The notes: generated from the sequence alone by a model not told the origin. Shown: positions 17,084 to 26,429, counted from the first letter of the stretch. The stretch is 64,000 nt of DNA from Bordetella sp. LUAb4 (GCF_021325795.1 NZ_JAHPZX010000004.1:62001-126000), one strand, 5' to 3'. Program-made: numbers and translations.

Positions 17084-20000
17084 TCACGTGCCCCAATGAC
17101 CGTGCGGGGGGCCTTGCTGGTATGCCTGTTGTTGATACTGCTGTTCCACGGCGAGGATTTCTTCGACGGTTGCGGCGCCGTGGGGAATCGTTGCCGCAAT
17201 TGCACTGAACGGTGTCGGTGCAGGCAAATAGGAATTCTGCTGGCCTGATGGGTGCACCTGCTGATGTTGCATATAGGGGTCGTTGCTCCAGGCATCAGGC
17301 GGAAGTGGGGCAGCCATGCTTGTCCAAGAAGGCGCCAGCGGCGCGGGATAGTAGGGCATTTGCGCGTGCATCATAGGCATGGGAGGGTAAAAGCCCCCGT
17401 CCGCGTACGGTTGCTGAGGCACGGGAGGCGCGGATGGATTCCATCCAGCTTGCCCTTGCGTGAGCAGTGGCGTGGCCGGCGGGGAGAATATCTCCGCCAC
17501 TGGCTGTCGAGGCATGGAAAACGTCGACGGTGGCGGCATAGTAGCCGCTGGCGCCCTCGGTTGACCGGTCGCGCCACTCGGCGCAGTGATTTTGCTCGGT
17601 GGATTCTCGCCGGTAGGGGCGGTTTTTCGTTTGCGTGGGACAGCCGATCTGCTGGAGGATTCTTGCGCTGCGACCGCGTGCGCGGAAAGTCCTGGCTGAG
17701 CAGCAATCAATTCTTTTCTTTTTTCAGCGTCAAGGTATTCGTATAGGAACTTCTGCCCTTCATAGAAGCCATTTAGATCTTCACCGAGATTAAGGTCTTT
17801 TATACGATTTTCCAAATCCGATATGACGTTATCTTTTTCGGTGCTCCGAATTTTCATGACGCCGCGGGCGCTGCTGTCGTCTCTCTGCAGCTCCGCCTCG
17901 TTCAGCGTGCGAGTAGCTACCAGCTCCAACATGGCTTCCCGGGCTAACGTTTGTGTCTCCTTGGGGTGCTCAAAAGAAAACCTGGCAACTTCTGCAAATT
18001 TGTTTATTGGGTTACTCAGTAGCGGTGCTAATTCGAATTTGAGCTTTTCATAGGAAATGTCTACCTCTCGACCGGAGATGAGCACGGTTGCAAGCGAGTA
18101 GAAAGCGGCTGTCCTGTTAGTCTTCAATGCAGCAGTGGACTGTCCTTGGTGGGTGATGATAACTGTGAAGCCCAATAGGGCTCTGCGAGTTGCAAGCGTC
18201 CCGTGCAGGGCGCCCGATTTCCCATTCCGATAGATGGATTCGTTATCCCGGCCCCGGGATTGTGGGTCCCAAGCGTGCCAAAGATCAGGTTCCGTATCGT
18301 TGCGTTCGCTAAGATCGAGTATCGCACCTCCTTCTACGCTCTTATAGATCAGCCCCTTCTGTTCCAAGTCGACAAGAACTTCGGGGGGCCGGGGAATTTC
18401 ACGCTTTGTCTGTGCTGGGATCCCCAGTCGCTTCAATGGCTTCCCCTGTACTTGCTCCTGCGGCGGATCAGGGATGTCCGCCATCAAACCGGCCCGGTCC
18501 TGCAAGGTGAGAGGATTGTTGCGCACCATGCGGTAGAGATTCTGCCCTTCGACGGTTCCTGCGGGGTCAGGATTGATCCATCTTCCTATCCAGGGCTGGT
18601 AGTAGCGCAAGCCGTAATAAAAGAGGCCGGTGGCGTCGCGTTCCTTGCCGCAATAGCGGATGTATTTGTACTTGACCTCACTGTTGGAGCGCGACGCCAA
18701 TACCGCTGTGCCTCCGTAGGGGTAATACTCTTCCTGGGTAATGACGTTGCCGTCTTTGTCGGTCTCCATCTGGCAGGAGTCCTGGCGGTCGCTGTATTGG
18801 TAACGCAACTGCAGGTTGGGGATGTCGCTGGGCTTCCCCACGCCGCCGGCCCAGTTCAATATCCGCGCGCCATCATCCAGGACGATGACTTCCAGGTTTT
18901 CTCCCGTGGTGTTATTCGTACGTAGCTCCAAACCTGGGAGGTAGCGGGTGTCGGCTATGTTCCAGGTGTTTGTGCCCGACCCGCTTCCAGTCATGCTGCT
19001 GGCGCATTTACGCACGCGCTGACCGTTGCCGTCGTAGGCGTACTGTTCGCGGTCAGAATTGGACCAATCGCCCGTGACAGCGCCGGCTCCCGGCGACCGA
19101 TAAGTCGTGACCACACAGTAAAGCTGATGGAAAGCGGTCCAGTACATGGGCTGGTTGCGGTTGGCGTCCAGGCAAATGCTTTTGCCAGCTGGGTCGAAGT
19201 ACGTATCGATGTTGGCCTGCGTCGCTCCCGCATTATTGGCCGTGCCCACGGCGCGGTTGCTGCTGTTGCCGACGACCAGTTGCCGCGTAGGCGGCGCGGC
19301 GCCGTTCCAGTTGGAACTGCGGATCGTGGTGAGATTGCCGCCGGGATCGTAGGTATAGCTGCGGGTGTAAGTCTGGTAGTCGGGTGTGTTCGTGGGGTTG
19401 AACTGCCCACCCGGCCAGTCGGTGCCAGTTGGGCTGTTGTTGACGTAGTTCTCGCGGCCCGTAGCGCTGGTGAGTTGGTACAGCGCATCGTAGGTGTAGT
19501 TCCGATCCGGCGTGACCACGCGATTGCGGAAGAAGCTGACTTGGGCGTTGGCGCTGCTGTCGGATAGTGCGACGACATTGCCCGCGCCGTCGTAGGTATA
19601 AGTCAGCGCCCGGAGCGCAGTGGTGCTGGCTCGCACACGTTTGGCGCGGTGTGATTTGCTGTCGTTGCCAGCAGCGGCACTGCGCGAGGCAATAAGGGAA
19701 ATCAGACGTTGCGTCGTCTGCGGCTCATAGGCATACGCGATCTGGATGTTGTTGGCATCGCTGCGGATGTCGATCGCGCCAGTGGCGTTGTAGGTGATGG
19801 CCGTGGTGACCGGCGTCAGGCTGCCACTCTTCGGGATTACCGAGGCGGCATACTTGCGCCCGGCGCAGTCATAGGCAGTGTGCTGCTGATGATCTTTGGC
19901 ATCGACTTGGATGAGTACCTGGCCCAAGGCGTTATAGGCCCACCGCGTCGAATACAGATTAGCCGGGTCCGAGTCCGGCTCCAGCCACTGCTTGTTCGAG

Positions 20001-20692
20001 TCATACAGCGCTGGAGGCAGGGCGGTCTGCCAGTTAGTGTTGGCATCACATGCTGTCGCCTGGAAGCGCCGGTCTTGTCGCAAGGCGACGCCCTGTACGG
20101 CATAGCCCAATACGCTCTTATCAATCAAGCCCGCCGTATCGAGATGCTGGGACATTTGACCGCGCTGGTTGGCATTGCGCGGGTCTGTGGTGTCTGTCGG
20201 ATCGTACGTGGCGCTGGGCGGACCACTGTAATCGCCGTAGCACCATATATCGGAAGTACCGCTGACCAGACCGCCGGTAGAGACATCGGACGTGATGCGT
20301 TTGCGCTGCACGGGTCTACCTAGCGCATCGTAATACCATTGAACGGTGATGTTGTTATCCGCCTGCATATTCGCGTCGCACCCCTGGCTGTGTTGCCAGA
20401 CAGGCCGGCCGGCGATGTCGACGCAAGCCTTGCTCGTGCCGGCGTCCGCGCTCGCCGTCTGCATTACCTGGCCAGACAAGGCCGGTGTGTACTGGAAGTT
20501 CAGCGTCTCGCCACCGAAAAACCGTGGATCCTGCGATGACGTCGGTTGACCCAGGACGCTGTGCGTCCACGCATCGGCATACTGCGTTGCCACGTAACCG
20601 TCGACGCTACGGTTATAGCGCAGCGTGCGCACGTCCAACCCGCGGTTATCTTGAACGGTGATTGTCGGCGTGCCGGCGCAAAGTGTGGCCAC
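17084..20692 (-). CDS. TccC-like YD/RHS-repeat toxin protein D with shared C-terminal domain
   Basis: 1,202 aa. The TccC-like core (1 to about 726) contains the RHS-associated motif in the variant form CGKERDATGLFYYGLRYY and ends NNPLTLQDRAGL. The C-terminal half matches genes B and E (LDLSERNDTEPDLWH, LAREAMLELVATRT, GQKFLYEYL). A basic cluster PRKRKTA lies near residue 1021. A Pro/Gln-rich stretch follows, then the conserved tail with TIPHGAATVEE and AYQQG. Start GTG 20692 is preceded by AGGA with 8-nt spacing; an ATG 24 bases upstream is possible but its extension is not conserved. The C-terminal coding part (about 17700-18150) is visibly more AT-rich than the core. First gene of a likely D-C unit, with the GCGTTATA box 39 nt upstream. 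Confidence 0.88.
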   Translation of the reverse strand: MATLCAGTPTITVQDNRGLDVRTLRYNRSVDGYVATQYADAWTHSVLGQPTSSQDPRFFGGETLNFQYTPALSGQVMQTASADAGTSKACVDIAGRPVWQHSQGCDANMQADNNITVQWYYDALGRPVQRKRITSDVSTGGLVSGTSDIWCYGDYSGPPSATYDPTDTTDPRNANQRGQMSQHLDTAGLIDKSVLGYAVQGVALRQDRRFQATACDANTNWQTALPPALYDSNKQWLEPDSDPANLYSTRWAYNALGQVLIQVDAKDHQQHTAYDCAGRKYAASVIPKSGSLTPVTTAITYNATGAIDIRSDANNIQIAYAYEPQTTQRLISLIASRSAAAGNDSKSHRAKRVRASTTALRALTYTYDGAGNVVALSDSSANAQVSFFRNRVVTPDRNYTYDALYQLTSATGRENYVNNSPTGTDWPGGQFNPTNTPDYQTYTRSYTYDPGGNLTTIRSSNWNGAAPPTRQLVVGNSSNRAVGTANNAGATQANIDTYFDPAGKSICLDANRNQPMYWTAFHQLYCVVTTYRSPGAGAVTGDWSNSDREQYAYDGNGQRVRKCASSMTGSGSGTNTWNIADTRYLPGLELRTNNTTGENLEVIVLDDGARILNWAGGVGKPSDIPNLQLRYQYSDRQDSCQMETDKDGNVITQEEYYPYGGTAVLASRSNSEVKYKYIRYCGKERDATGLFYYGLRYYQPWIGRWINPDPAGTVEGQNLYRMVRNNPLTLQDRAGLMADIPDPPQEQVQGKPLKRLGIPAQTKREIPRPPEVLVDLEQKGLIYKSVEGGAILDLSERNDTEPDLWHAWDPQSRGRDNESIYRNGKSGALHGTLATRRALLGFTVIITHQGQSTAALKTNRTAAFYSLATVLISGREVDISYEKLKFELAPLLSNPINKFAEVARFSFEHPKETQTLAREAMLELVATRTLNEAELQRDDSSARGVMKIRSTEKDNVISDLENRIKDLNLGEDLNGFYEGQKFLYEYLDAEKRKELIAAQPGLSAHAVAAQESSSRSAVPRKRKTAPTGENPPSKITAPSGATGQPRAPAATMPPPSTFSMPRQPVAEIFSPPATPLLTQGQAGWNPSAPPVPQQPYADGGFYPPMPMMHAQMPYYPAPLAPSWTSMAAPLPPDAWSNDPYMQHQQVHPSGQQNSYLPAPTPFSAIAATIPHGAATVEEILAVEQQYQQQAYQQGPPHGHWGT
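18570..18766 (-). repeat. 197-bp block identical to part of gene E (22284-22480)
   Basis: Read by eye, the block encoding the end of the RHS core in gene D is identical base for base to 22284-22480 in gene E. Flanking sequence is similar but has scattered differences. The partner copy is listed separately. Recent recombination or gene conversion is the simplest reading. Confidence 0.75.
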
Positions 20693-20730
20693 TGCTCGGA
20701 TCCTGGGAAGCGACATGCTGGAGTGCGTTA

Positions 20731-20738
20731 TATAACGC
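20731..20738 (-). promoter_or_regulatory. GCGTTATA box upstream of gene D
   Basis: The minus strand reads GCGCGTTATATAACGCAC, 39 nt upstream of the GTG of gene D. Here the box is part of a palindrome (GCGTTATATAACGC). The sequence further upstream (CAAATGCGGAATCGCGG) is also shared with gene E. Confidence 0.55.
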
Positions 20739-20863
20739 GCCCACCGCGATTCCGCATTTGAGAAACGTCATGTTCTTTTTGACTTTCGACACTTGATCAA
20801 CTCATCGAAGCTTCAGGTATGCCCGATCCGTGTGGCGGGGACCAATCAGCCGCATAGTGCGCC

Positions 20864-23800
20864 TTACATCTCCCGATAATCGTAAGGATGCCCGTATTGG
20901 TATGGCTGTTGCTGGTATGCCTCCGCCGGAATAATTTCCTCGACAGTTGGGGCGCCGTGGGGAATGGTTGGATCAATGCCGAAGAAGGCTGATGGTGTGC
21001 CCGGGTAGGAACCTCGCTGGCCAAATGGCTGTAGCGGTTGTTGTTGTTGAGGGAGAGGTTGTTCGTGCCAGGCGGCCAGCAACGGCGGATCATCTTGTGC
21101 CGGCATGGTTCCTTGCCAAAAGATATGTGAGGGCCCCGGCGCCTGCGACGGGCCTGCCGCGAAAGGGTCATGAGGGTAGGGGGCATAAGGGTAAGGGCCG
21201 CCGTGGAGGTAAGGCTGCATCAGTTGTGTTTGGTGCCCCCATGCGTAATCGCCCGACTCCGCAATCGGATCCAAGGCTTCAGATGCGGAGGGAGGGCCAC
21301 CATGGTGCGATAAAAGCGCAGCGTCCATGGCAGGGTTTGCGTCTTGCATGGGATTATCGGAGTCGGTTCGCGTAGGGCTTGCGAGCGAGGACGGTCCTGG
21401 CAGACCCCCGATCAGCTCTTTTCTTGTTTCAACGTCAAGGTACCTGTATAAAAATTCTTGGCCTTCATAGAAACCCTCTTGATCTTCTTTGAGATGAAGC
21501 TGCTCTATGCGGCCTTCCAAATCGGCCATGACTTTATTTTTGGCAGTTTTAAATATTTCCCTTGCGGATGTGCTTTGGTCGCTACCAGTGCCCCTCTTCA
21601 ACCCCATCTCATCCACTGTGCGAGTGGCCACCAAATTCAACATGGCGGCCCGTGCCAAGGTCTGTGCTTTTTCGGGGTGCTCATAAGAGAACTTGGCCAC
21701 GTCTGGATAGTTGGGTTTGCCATTTATCGGATTCAGAAGTGGTAGCACCGTCAATTTGTAGTGTCTAAGGGTTGGGTTTACGATTTTGCCAAATACGGTT
21801 ACCGGCGCAAGCAAGTAGCCCACAGCTGTCCTGCGAACCTTTAGTCCAAGACGGGATTTTCCTTGGAAGGTTTGTATAACAGTAAAGCCTAGCGTGTTCT
21901 TCCGAGATACGAATGATGGGTGCAGGCCTTTCTCGCTCAACCCCTCTCTGTAAACGGATACCTTTTCCCGGAATTGCTTGTCCCAGTAATGCCAGAGATC
22001 AGGTTCAGTAACACCACGTTGGCTAAGATCCAGATTCACGCGGCCTTGTGCGTCTTCGTTGATCAGCCCCTTCTTTTCCAGGTCCACAAAAATTTCTGGA
22101 TGCCGAGGGGTTTCATAGCTCGGTGATTGCGGTAGCCGCGGTGGCTTCGGCGCGGTCGCCCGAGCTTGCCCCTGCGTCGGATCAGGAGTGTCTCCCATCA
22201 AACCTGCCCGGTCTTGCAAGGAAACGGGATTGTTTCGCACCATGCGGTAAAGATTTTGGCCGTTGACAGTACCGGCCGGATCCGGATTGATCCATCTTCC
22301 TATCCAGGGCTGGTAGTAGCGCAAGCCGTAATAAAAGAGGCCGGTGGCGTCGCGTTCCTTGCCGCAATAGCGGATGTATTTGTACTTGACCTCACTGTTG
22401 GAGCGCGACGCCAATACCGCTGTGCCTCCGTAGGGGTAATACTCTTCCTGGGTAATGACGTTGCCGTCTTTGTCGGTCTCGATCTGGCAGGAGCCCTGGC
22501 GGTCGCTGTATTGGTAACGCAGCTGCAGGTTGGGGATGTCGCTGGGTTTTCCCGCGCCGCCGGCCCAGTTCAATACGCGTGCGCCGTCGTCGAGCACGAT
22601 GACTGCAAGATTTTCTCCCGAGGCGGTGTTCCCGCGCAGCTCCAGTCCTGGCAGATAACGGGTGTCGACGTAATTCCAGTTGCCGTTGGCCACGCTGCCG
22701 GCATATTTACGCACGCGGTGGCCACTGCCGTCGTAGGCATACTGTTCGCGATCGGAGTCGGACCAATCCCCGCTGCCGGACGCCGGCGGCCGGTAAGTCG
22801 TGACCACACAGTACAGCTGATGGAACGCGGTCCAGTACATGGGCTGGTTGCGGTTGGCGTCCAGGCAGATGCTCTTGCCGGCGGGGTCGAAATAGGTGTC
22901 GATGTTGGCCTGCGTCGCTCCTGGATAATTGGCGGTGGATACGGCGCGGTTGCTGCTGTTGCTGACGACAAGTTGCCGCGTAGGTGGCGCGGCACCGCTC
23001 CAGTTGGAGCTGCCGATCGTCGTGAGATTGCCGCCAGTGTCGTAGGTGTAGCTGCGGGTGTAAGCCTGATAGTCCGGTGTGCTCGTGGGGTTGAATTGCG
23101 CGCCGGTCCAGTCGGTGCCCTTTGGGGTGTTGTTGACGTAATTCTCGCGGCCCGTCGCGCTGGTGAGCTGATACAGCGCATCGTAGGTGTAACTGCGATC
23201 CGGCGTGACGGCGCGATTGCGGAAGAAGCTGACCTGGGCGCAGGCGCTGTTCTCGGACAGCGCGGTGACATTGCCCACGCCGTCGTAAATATAGGTCAGC
23301 GCCTGGAGCGGTGTGGTGCTGGCGCGCACAGGCTTGACGCCAAGTGATTTTCTATCTTTGCCTGCAAGTTGTTCCTTGCTTGGTCGCTTCTCCGCATTGC
23401 CTGCGGCGGCATTGCGCGAGGCGGTGATGGAGATCAGTCGCTGTGTCGTCTGAGGTTCATAGGTATATGCGATCTCGATGTTGTTGGCATCGCTGCGCAT
23501 GTCGATGGCGCCGGCCGCGGTATAGGTGATGCCTGAACATACCGGTGTAAGGGCGCCACCTTTGGGGGTGACCGAGGTGGTGTACTTGCGTCCGGCGCCA
23601 TCGTACGCGGTGTGCTGCTGATGGCCTTTGGCGTCGACTTGGGTGAGCGCCTGGGCCAAAGCGTTGTAAGCCCACCGGGTGGAATACAGATTGCCAGGAT
23701 CCGTATCCGGTTCCAGCCACTGCTTGTTCAAGCCATACAGCGCTTGCGGAGTGGCAGCTTGCCAGTGGCTAAGGGAATTGCATGGAACAGCCTGAAAGCG

Positions 23801-24454
23801 CCGGTCCCGACGCACGGCGTTGCCCTGCACGGCGTTGCCCTGCACGGCGTAGCCCTGGACGCTCATGTCGATCAAGCCCGCCGTATCGAAGTGCTGCAGC
23901 ACCTGCCCACGTTGGTTGGCGTTGCGCGGGTCGGCAGGGTTGTTCGAATCATATGTAGTGCTGGGCGGTCCTTTGTAATCGCCGTAGCACCAAATGTCAG
24001 TCATGCTAATTGGCGCCGCACTGCCTGGCGATCCGCGGCCCGAAACATCCACCGTGCAGCAGGCGCGTTGGACAGGACGATCCAGCGCGTCGTAATACCG
24101 TCGAACAGTGATGTTGCTATCGGACTGCAGATCCGCATCGCGGCCTTGAGTGATGTTCCAGACAGGCCGGCCGGTGATATCAGCGCAGGCCCTGGCCGCG
24201 CCGGCGTCCAAGCTTACAGTCTTCAACGCCTGGCCGGACAAAGCCGGCGTGTACTGGAAATTCAGCGTCTGGCTGCCGAAAAACCGGGGGTCCTGCGATG
24301 TCGCCGGTTGACCCAGGACATTGTGGGTTTGCGCGTCGACGTACTGCGTGGCCACGTCGCCGTCGACGGTACGGTTGTAGCGCAGCGTGCGCACGTCCAG
24401 CCCGCGGTTATCTCGAACGGTGACTTTCGGAGTACCTGCGCAAAGTGTCGCCAC
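20864..24454 (-). CDS. TccC-like YD/RHS-repeat toxin protein E (first gene of array) with shared C-terminal domain
   Basis: 1,196 aa. The TccC-like core (1 to about 741) contains a basic insertion near the middle (KRPSKEQLAGKDRKSLG) that is shorter or absent in the other copies. It ends with the RHS-associated motif and NNPVSLQDRAGL. The C-terminus belongs to the B/D/E family (LDLSQRGVTEPDLWH, GLKVRRTAVGY, GQEFLYRYLD) and ends with TIPHGAPTVEE and a YQQQPYQ segment. The RKRK cluster found in B and D is absent. Start GTG 24454 with AAGGA 8 nt upstream; the in-frame start at 24502 adds 16 residues not shared by A-C. A GCGTTATA box lies 39 nt upstream, and the 171-base gap to gene D suggests it is transcribed alone. 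Confidence 0.88.
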   Translation of the reverse strand: MATLCAGTPKVTVRDNRGLDVRTLRYNRTVDGDVATQYVDAQTHNVLGQPATSQDPRFFGSQTLNFQYTPALSGQALKTVSLDAGAARACADITGRPVWNITQGRDADLQSDSNITVRRYYDALDRPVQRACCTVDVSGRGSPGSAAPISMTDIWCYGDYKGPPSTTYDSNNPADPRNANQRGQVLQHFDTAGLIDMSVQGYAVQGNAVQGNAVRRDRRFQAVPCNSLSHWQAATPQALYGLNKQWLEPDTDPGNLYSTRWAYNALAQALTQVDAKGHQQHTAYDGAGRKYTTSVTPKGGALTPVCSGITYTAAGAIDMRSDANNIEIAYTYEPQTTQRLISITASRNAAAGNAEKRPSKEQLAGKDRKSLGVKPVRASTTPLQALTYIYDGVGNVTALSENSACAQVSFFRNRAVTPDRSYTYDALYQLTSATGRENYVNNTPKGTDWTGAQFNPTSTPDYQAYTRSYTYDTGGNLTTIGSSNWSGAAPPTRQLVVSNSSNRAVSTANYPGATQANIDTYFDPAGKSICLDANRNQPMYWTAFHQLYCVVTTYRPPASGSGDWSDSDREQYAYDGSGHRVRKYAGSVANGNWNYVDTRYLPGLELRGNTASGENLAVIVLDDGARVLNWAGGAGKPSDIPNLQLRYQYSDRQGSCQIETDKDGNVITQEEYYPYGGTAVLASRSNSEVKYKYIRYCGKERDATGLFYYGLRYYQPWIGRWINPDPAGTVNGQNLYRMVRNNPVSLQDRAGLMGDTPDPTQGQARATAPKPPRLPQSPSYETPRHPEIFVDLEKKGLINEDAQGRVNLDLSQRGVTEPDLWHYWDKQFREKVSVYREGLSEKGLHPSFVSRKNTLGFTVIQTFQGKSRLGLKVRRTAVGYLLAPVTVFGKIVNPTLRHYKLTVLPLLNPINGKPNYPDVAKFSYEHPEKAQTLARAAMLNLVATRTVDEMGLKRGTGSDQSTSAREIFKTAKNKVMADLEGRIEQLHLKEDQEGFYEGQEFLYRYLDVETRKELIGGLPGPSSLASPTRTDSDNPMQDANPAMDAALLSHHGGPPSASEALDPIAESGDYAWGHQTQLMQPYLHGGPYPYAPYPHDPFAAGPSQAPGPSHIFWQGTMPAQDDPPLLAAWHEQPLPQQQQPLQPFGQRGSYPGTPSAFFGIDPTIPHGAPTVEEIIPAEAYQQQPYQYGHPYDYREM
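22284..22480 (-). repeat. 197-bp block identical to part of gene D (18570-18766)
   Basis: Partner of the block in gene D. It covers the coding sequence of the RHS-associated core end (the KERDATGL and RYYQPWIGRW region and the preceding EEYYPYGG). Identity breaks at a single C/G difference just after GGTCTC. Confidence 0.75.
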
Positions 24455-24492
24455 TGCTCGGATCCTTGGAAGCCGCCTGATGGAGCGTCTTG

Positions 24493-24500
24493 TATAACGC
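24493..24500 (-). promoter_or_regulatory. GCGTTATA box upstream of gene E
   Basis: The minus strand reads GGTGCGTTATACAAGACG, exactly 39 nt upstream of the GTG of gene E, the same spacing as for B and D. TATACA is a good -10 match; no clear -35 is visible. Confidence 0.55.
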
Positions 24501-24702
24501 ACCCGCCGCGATCCCGCATTTGCGAAGCGTCACGTTCTTTTTGAATTACCGCATGCCGAACGTGAAGCCAGTCTCTATGCTCAAGCGGATCCCCTGCTAA
24601 AGCGGATCCCGGTCCGCCGGCACCAGGCCCAGTCAGACGCCAGGAAAAGCACAGGACGATCCAGCGGCGGCCCCACTCGCCGAGGCCGCCCATTGAACCC
24701 AA

Positions 24703-25671
24703 TCACTCCGGCTGGATCCCGGCCTGCTTGATGATGTCCGCCCACTTCTTCGATTCACCCTTCTGGAAGGCGGCCAATTCGGCGGGTGTCGACGTTTCGG
24801 CAACGGTGCCCGTCAGCTTGTAGAACTGCTGCGCCGCCTGGCCCTTGGTGGCCTGCGCCAGCAGGTCATGCAGCTTCTGCACGACGGCCGGCGGCGTGTT
24901 GGCGGGGGCATAGGCAGCGAACCAATAACCCATTTCGTAACCCGGCACGCCCGACTCGGCGATGGTCGGCACGTCCGGCGCCAGCGGCGAACGCTGCTGG
25001 GTGGTCACGCCCAAGGCGCGCAGCTTGCCGGCTTGCACCTGGGGCAGGCCGGTGGCGGTATCGGTGATCATCATGGTGATCTGTCCGCCCAGCAGGTCCG
25101 TGACCGCCAGCGGATTACTCTTGTAAGGCACATGCAGCAGCTTCACGCCCGTCATCTGCTGCAGCAATTCACCCGCGATGCGGCTGCTGGAACTGCCGCT
25201 GCCGAAACTGAGCTTGCCCGGGTTCTTGCGTGCATCTTCCAGGAAGTCCTGGACGTTCTTGTAAGGCGCGTCCGGGCGCACCACCATGATCTGCGCGCCT
25301 TTACCCAGCAACGTCAGCGGTGCGTAGTCCTTGACCGGGTCATACTGCATCTGCTTGTACAGATGCTCGTTGGCCGCGTGCGTGGTGTTGGTGGTGATCA
25401 GCACCGTGTAGCCATCAGGCGCGGCGCGCGCCACCGCCTGCGCACCGATCATCGCGCTGGCGCCCGGCTTGTTCTCGATGATGACGGTTTGTCCGCTTTC
25501 CTGCGTCACGCCCTGGCCGATGGCGCGGCCGATCTGGTCGGTGGCGCTGCCCGGCGCGAACGGCACGACGAAGGTGATCGGATGATTGGGAAAATCGGCG
25601 GCTTGCGCCGTCGGCACCAGGGCGGTGCCGGCCAGCAGCAGCGCAAGCGTGCAGGATGCGGTGATTCGCAT
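24703..25671 (-). CDS. Bug-family (TctC-type) substrate-binding protein
   Basis: 322-aa predicted periplasmic receptor. ATG 25671 follows AGGAGA with 6-nt spacing. The signal peptide (residues 1-24) ends TAQAA. Landmarks are FPNHPITFVVPFAPGSATD, ENKPGASAMIG, PDGYT and HVPYKSN. The position usually holding PGG is PGS here. No TctA/TctB genes adjoin, so the partner permease and ligand are unknown. It lies upstream of, and on the same strand as, the TccC-like array, with 248 bases between its stop and the first array start. I see no reason to put it in the same transcript. Confidence 0.93.
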   Translation of the reverse strand: MRITASCTLALLLAGTALVPTAQAADFPNHPITFVVPFAPGSATDQIGRAIGQGVTQESGQTVIIENKPGASAMIGAQAVARAAPDGYTVLITTNTTHAANEHLYKQMQYDPVKDYAPLTLLGKGAQIMVVRPDAPYKNVQDFLEDARKNPGKLSFGSGSSSSRIAGELLQQMTGVKLLHVPYKSNPLAVTDLLGGQITMMITDTATGLPQVQAGKLRALGVTTQQRSPLAPDVPTIAESGVPGYEMGYWFAAYAPANTPPAVVQKLHDLLAQATKGQAAQQFYKLTGTVAETSTPAELAAFQKGESKKWADIIKQAGIQPE

Positions 25672-26042
25672 AGTTGTCTCCTGTTGTGATTCTGATTTGT
25701 GGGAGAACTATAGGCAGGGCGGGGCGATTCGTGAAATCGAAAAACAGGATGAATTCATAGATAAAGCCGATGCCCGTGGTTGAGTCATAGCGCACGGCGC
25801 GCGCCGTTCCTGCATAGTCAGGCGCCGCAAGTCCGTCCGCTCGATTCCCCACAGGGTTGAAGGGGAATCCCACCGCCAAAAAATATCCCATTCGGCAAAA
25901 CTTTTTCCCCGCTTCTGTTACCACTAGCCCATGCGTCGCGTCACCGTCCCGGGGTATCCGGGTCTTTCGCGTGCAACTATTGAAGACTAAACTTCGATAG
26001 ACTAAGGATTAAATCCGTCAACGCCTTACAAGGGATCCACCT
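25672..26042. other. Divergent intergenic region, no gene seen
   Basis: 371 bases between a Bug gene and ridA, transcribed away from each other. It should hold both promoters. I see AT-rich stretches (CCAAAAAATATCCC near 25877 and AAGACTAAACTTCGATAGACTAAGG near 25982) but no operator or RNA gene that I can support. Confidence 0.5.
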
Positions 26043-26429
26043 ATGAGCAAGCAAATCATCCACACTTCAGCCGCTCCCGCCGCTGTCGGGCCTTACTCCC
26101 AGGCGGTTGCCGTGAATGGCGGCAAGACGGTTTACCTGTCGGGCCAGATCGGCCTGGAGCCGGATTCCGGCGAAATGGTGTCCGAGAACTTCGAGGCCCA
26201 GGTGCGCCAGGCCTTCGAGAACATGCAGGCGGTTATCAAGGAAGCGGGCGGAACCCTGAACCATATCGTCAAGCTCACCCTGTTCCTGACGGATCTGGGC
26301 AAATTCGCGGCGGCCAATGCCATCATGGCCGAGATCATTCCGCAGCCGTTCCCGGCGCGGTCCACGGTAGGCGTGGCCAGCCTGCCCAAGGGCGCCCAGT
26401 TCGAGGTCGAAGCGATCCTGGTCATCTGA
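26043..26429 (+). CDS. ridA: RidA family enamine/imine deaminase
   Basis: 128 aa, full length for RidA (YjgF/L-PSP). The enzyme hydrolyses reactive 2-aminoacrylate-type enamines formed by PLP enzymes, so protecting metabolism. Family marks are AAPAAVGPYSQAV at the N-terminus, YLSGQIGL, the catalytic-site Arg in PFPARSTV, and the end FEVEAILVI. AAGGGAT lies 7-10 nt before the ATG. It is followed by recG on the same strand after 77 bases; this neighbourhood is common in Bordetella and relatives. Confidence 0.95.
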   Translation: MSKQIIHTSAAPAAVGPYSQAVAVNGGKTVYLSGQIGLEPDSGEMVSENFEAQVRQAFENMQAVIKEAGGTLNHIVKLTLFLTDLGKFAAANAIMAEIIPQPFPARSTVGVASLPKGAQFEVEAILVI

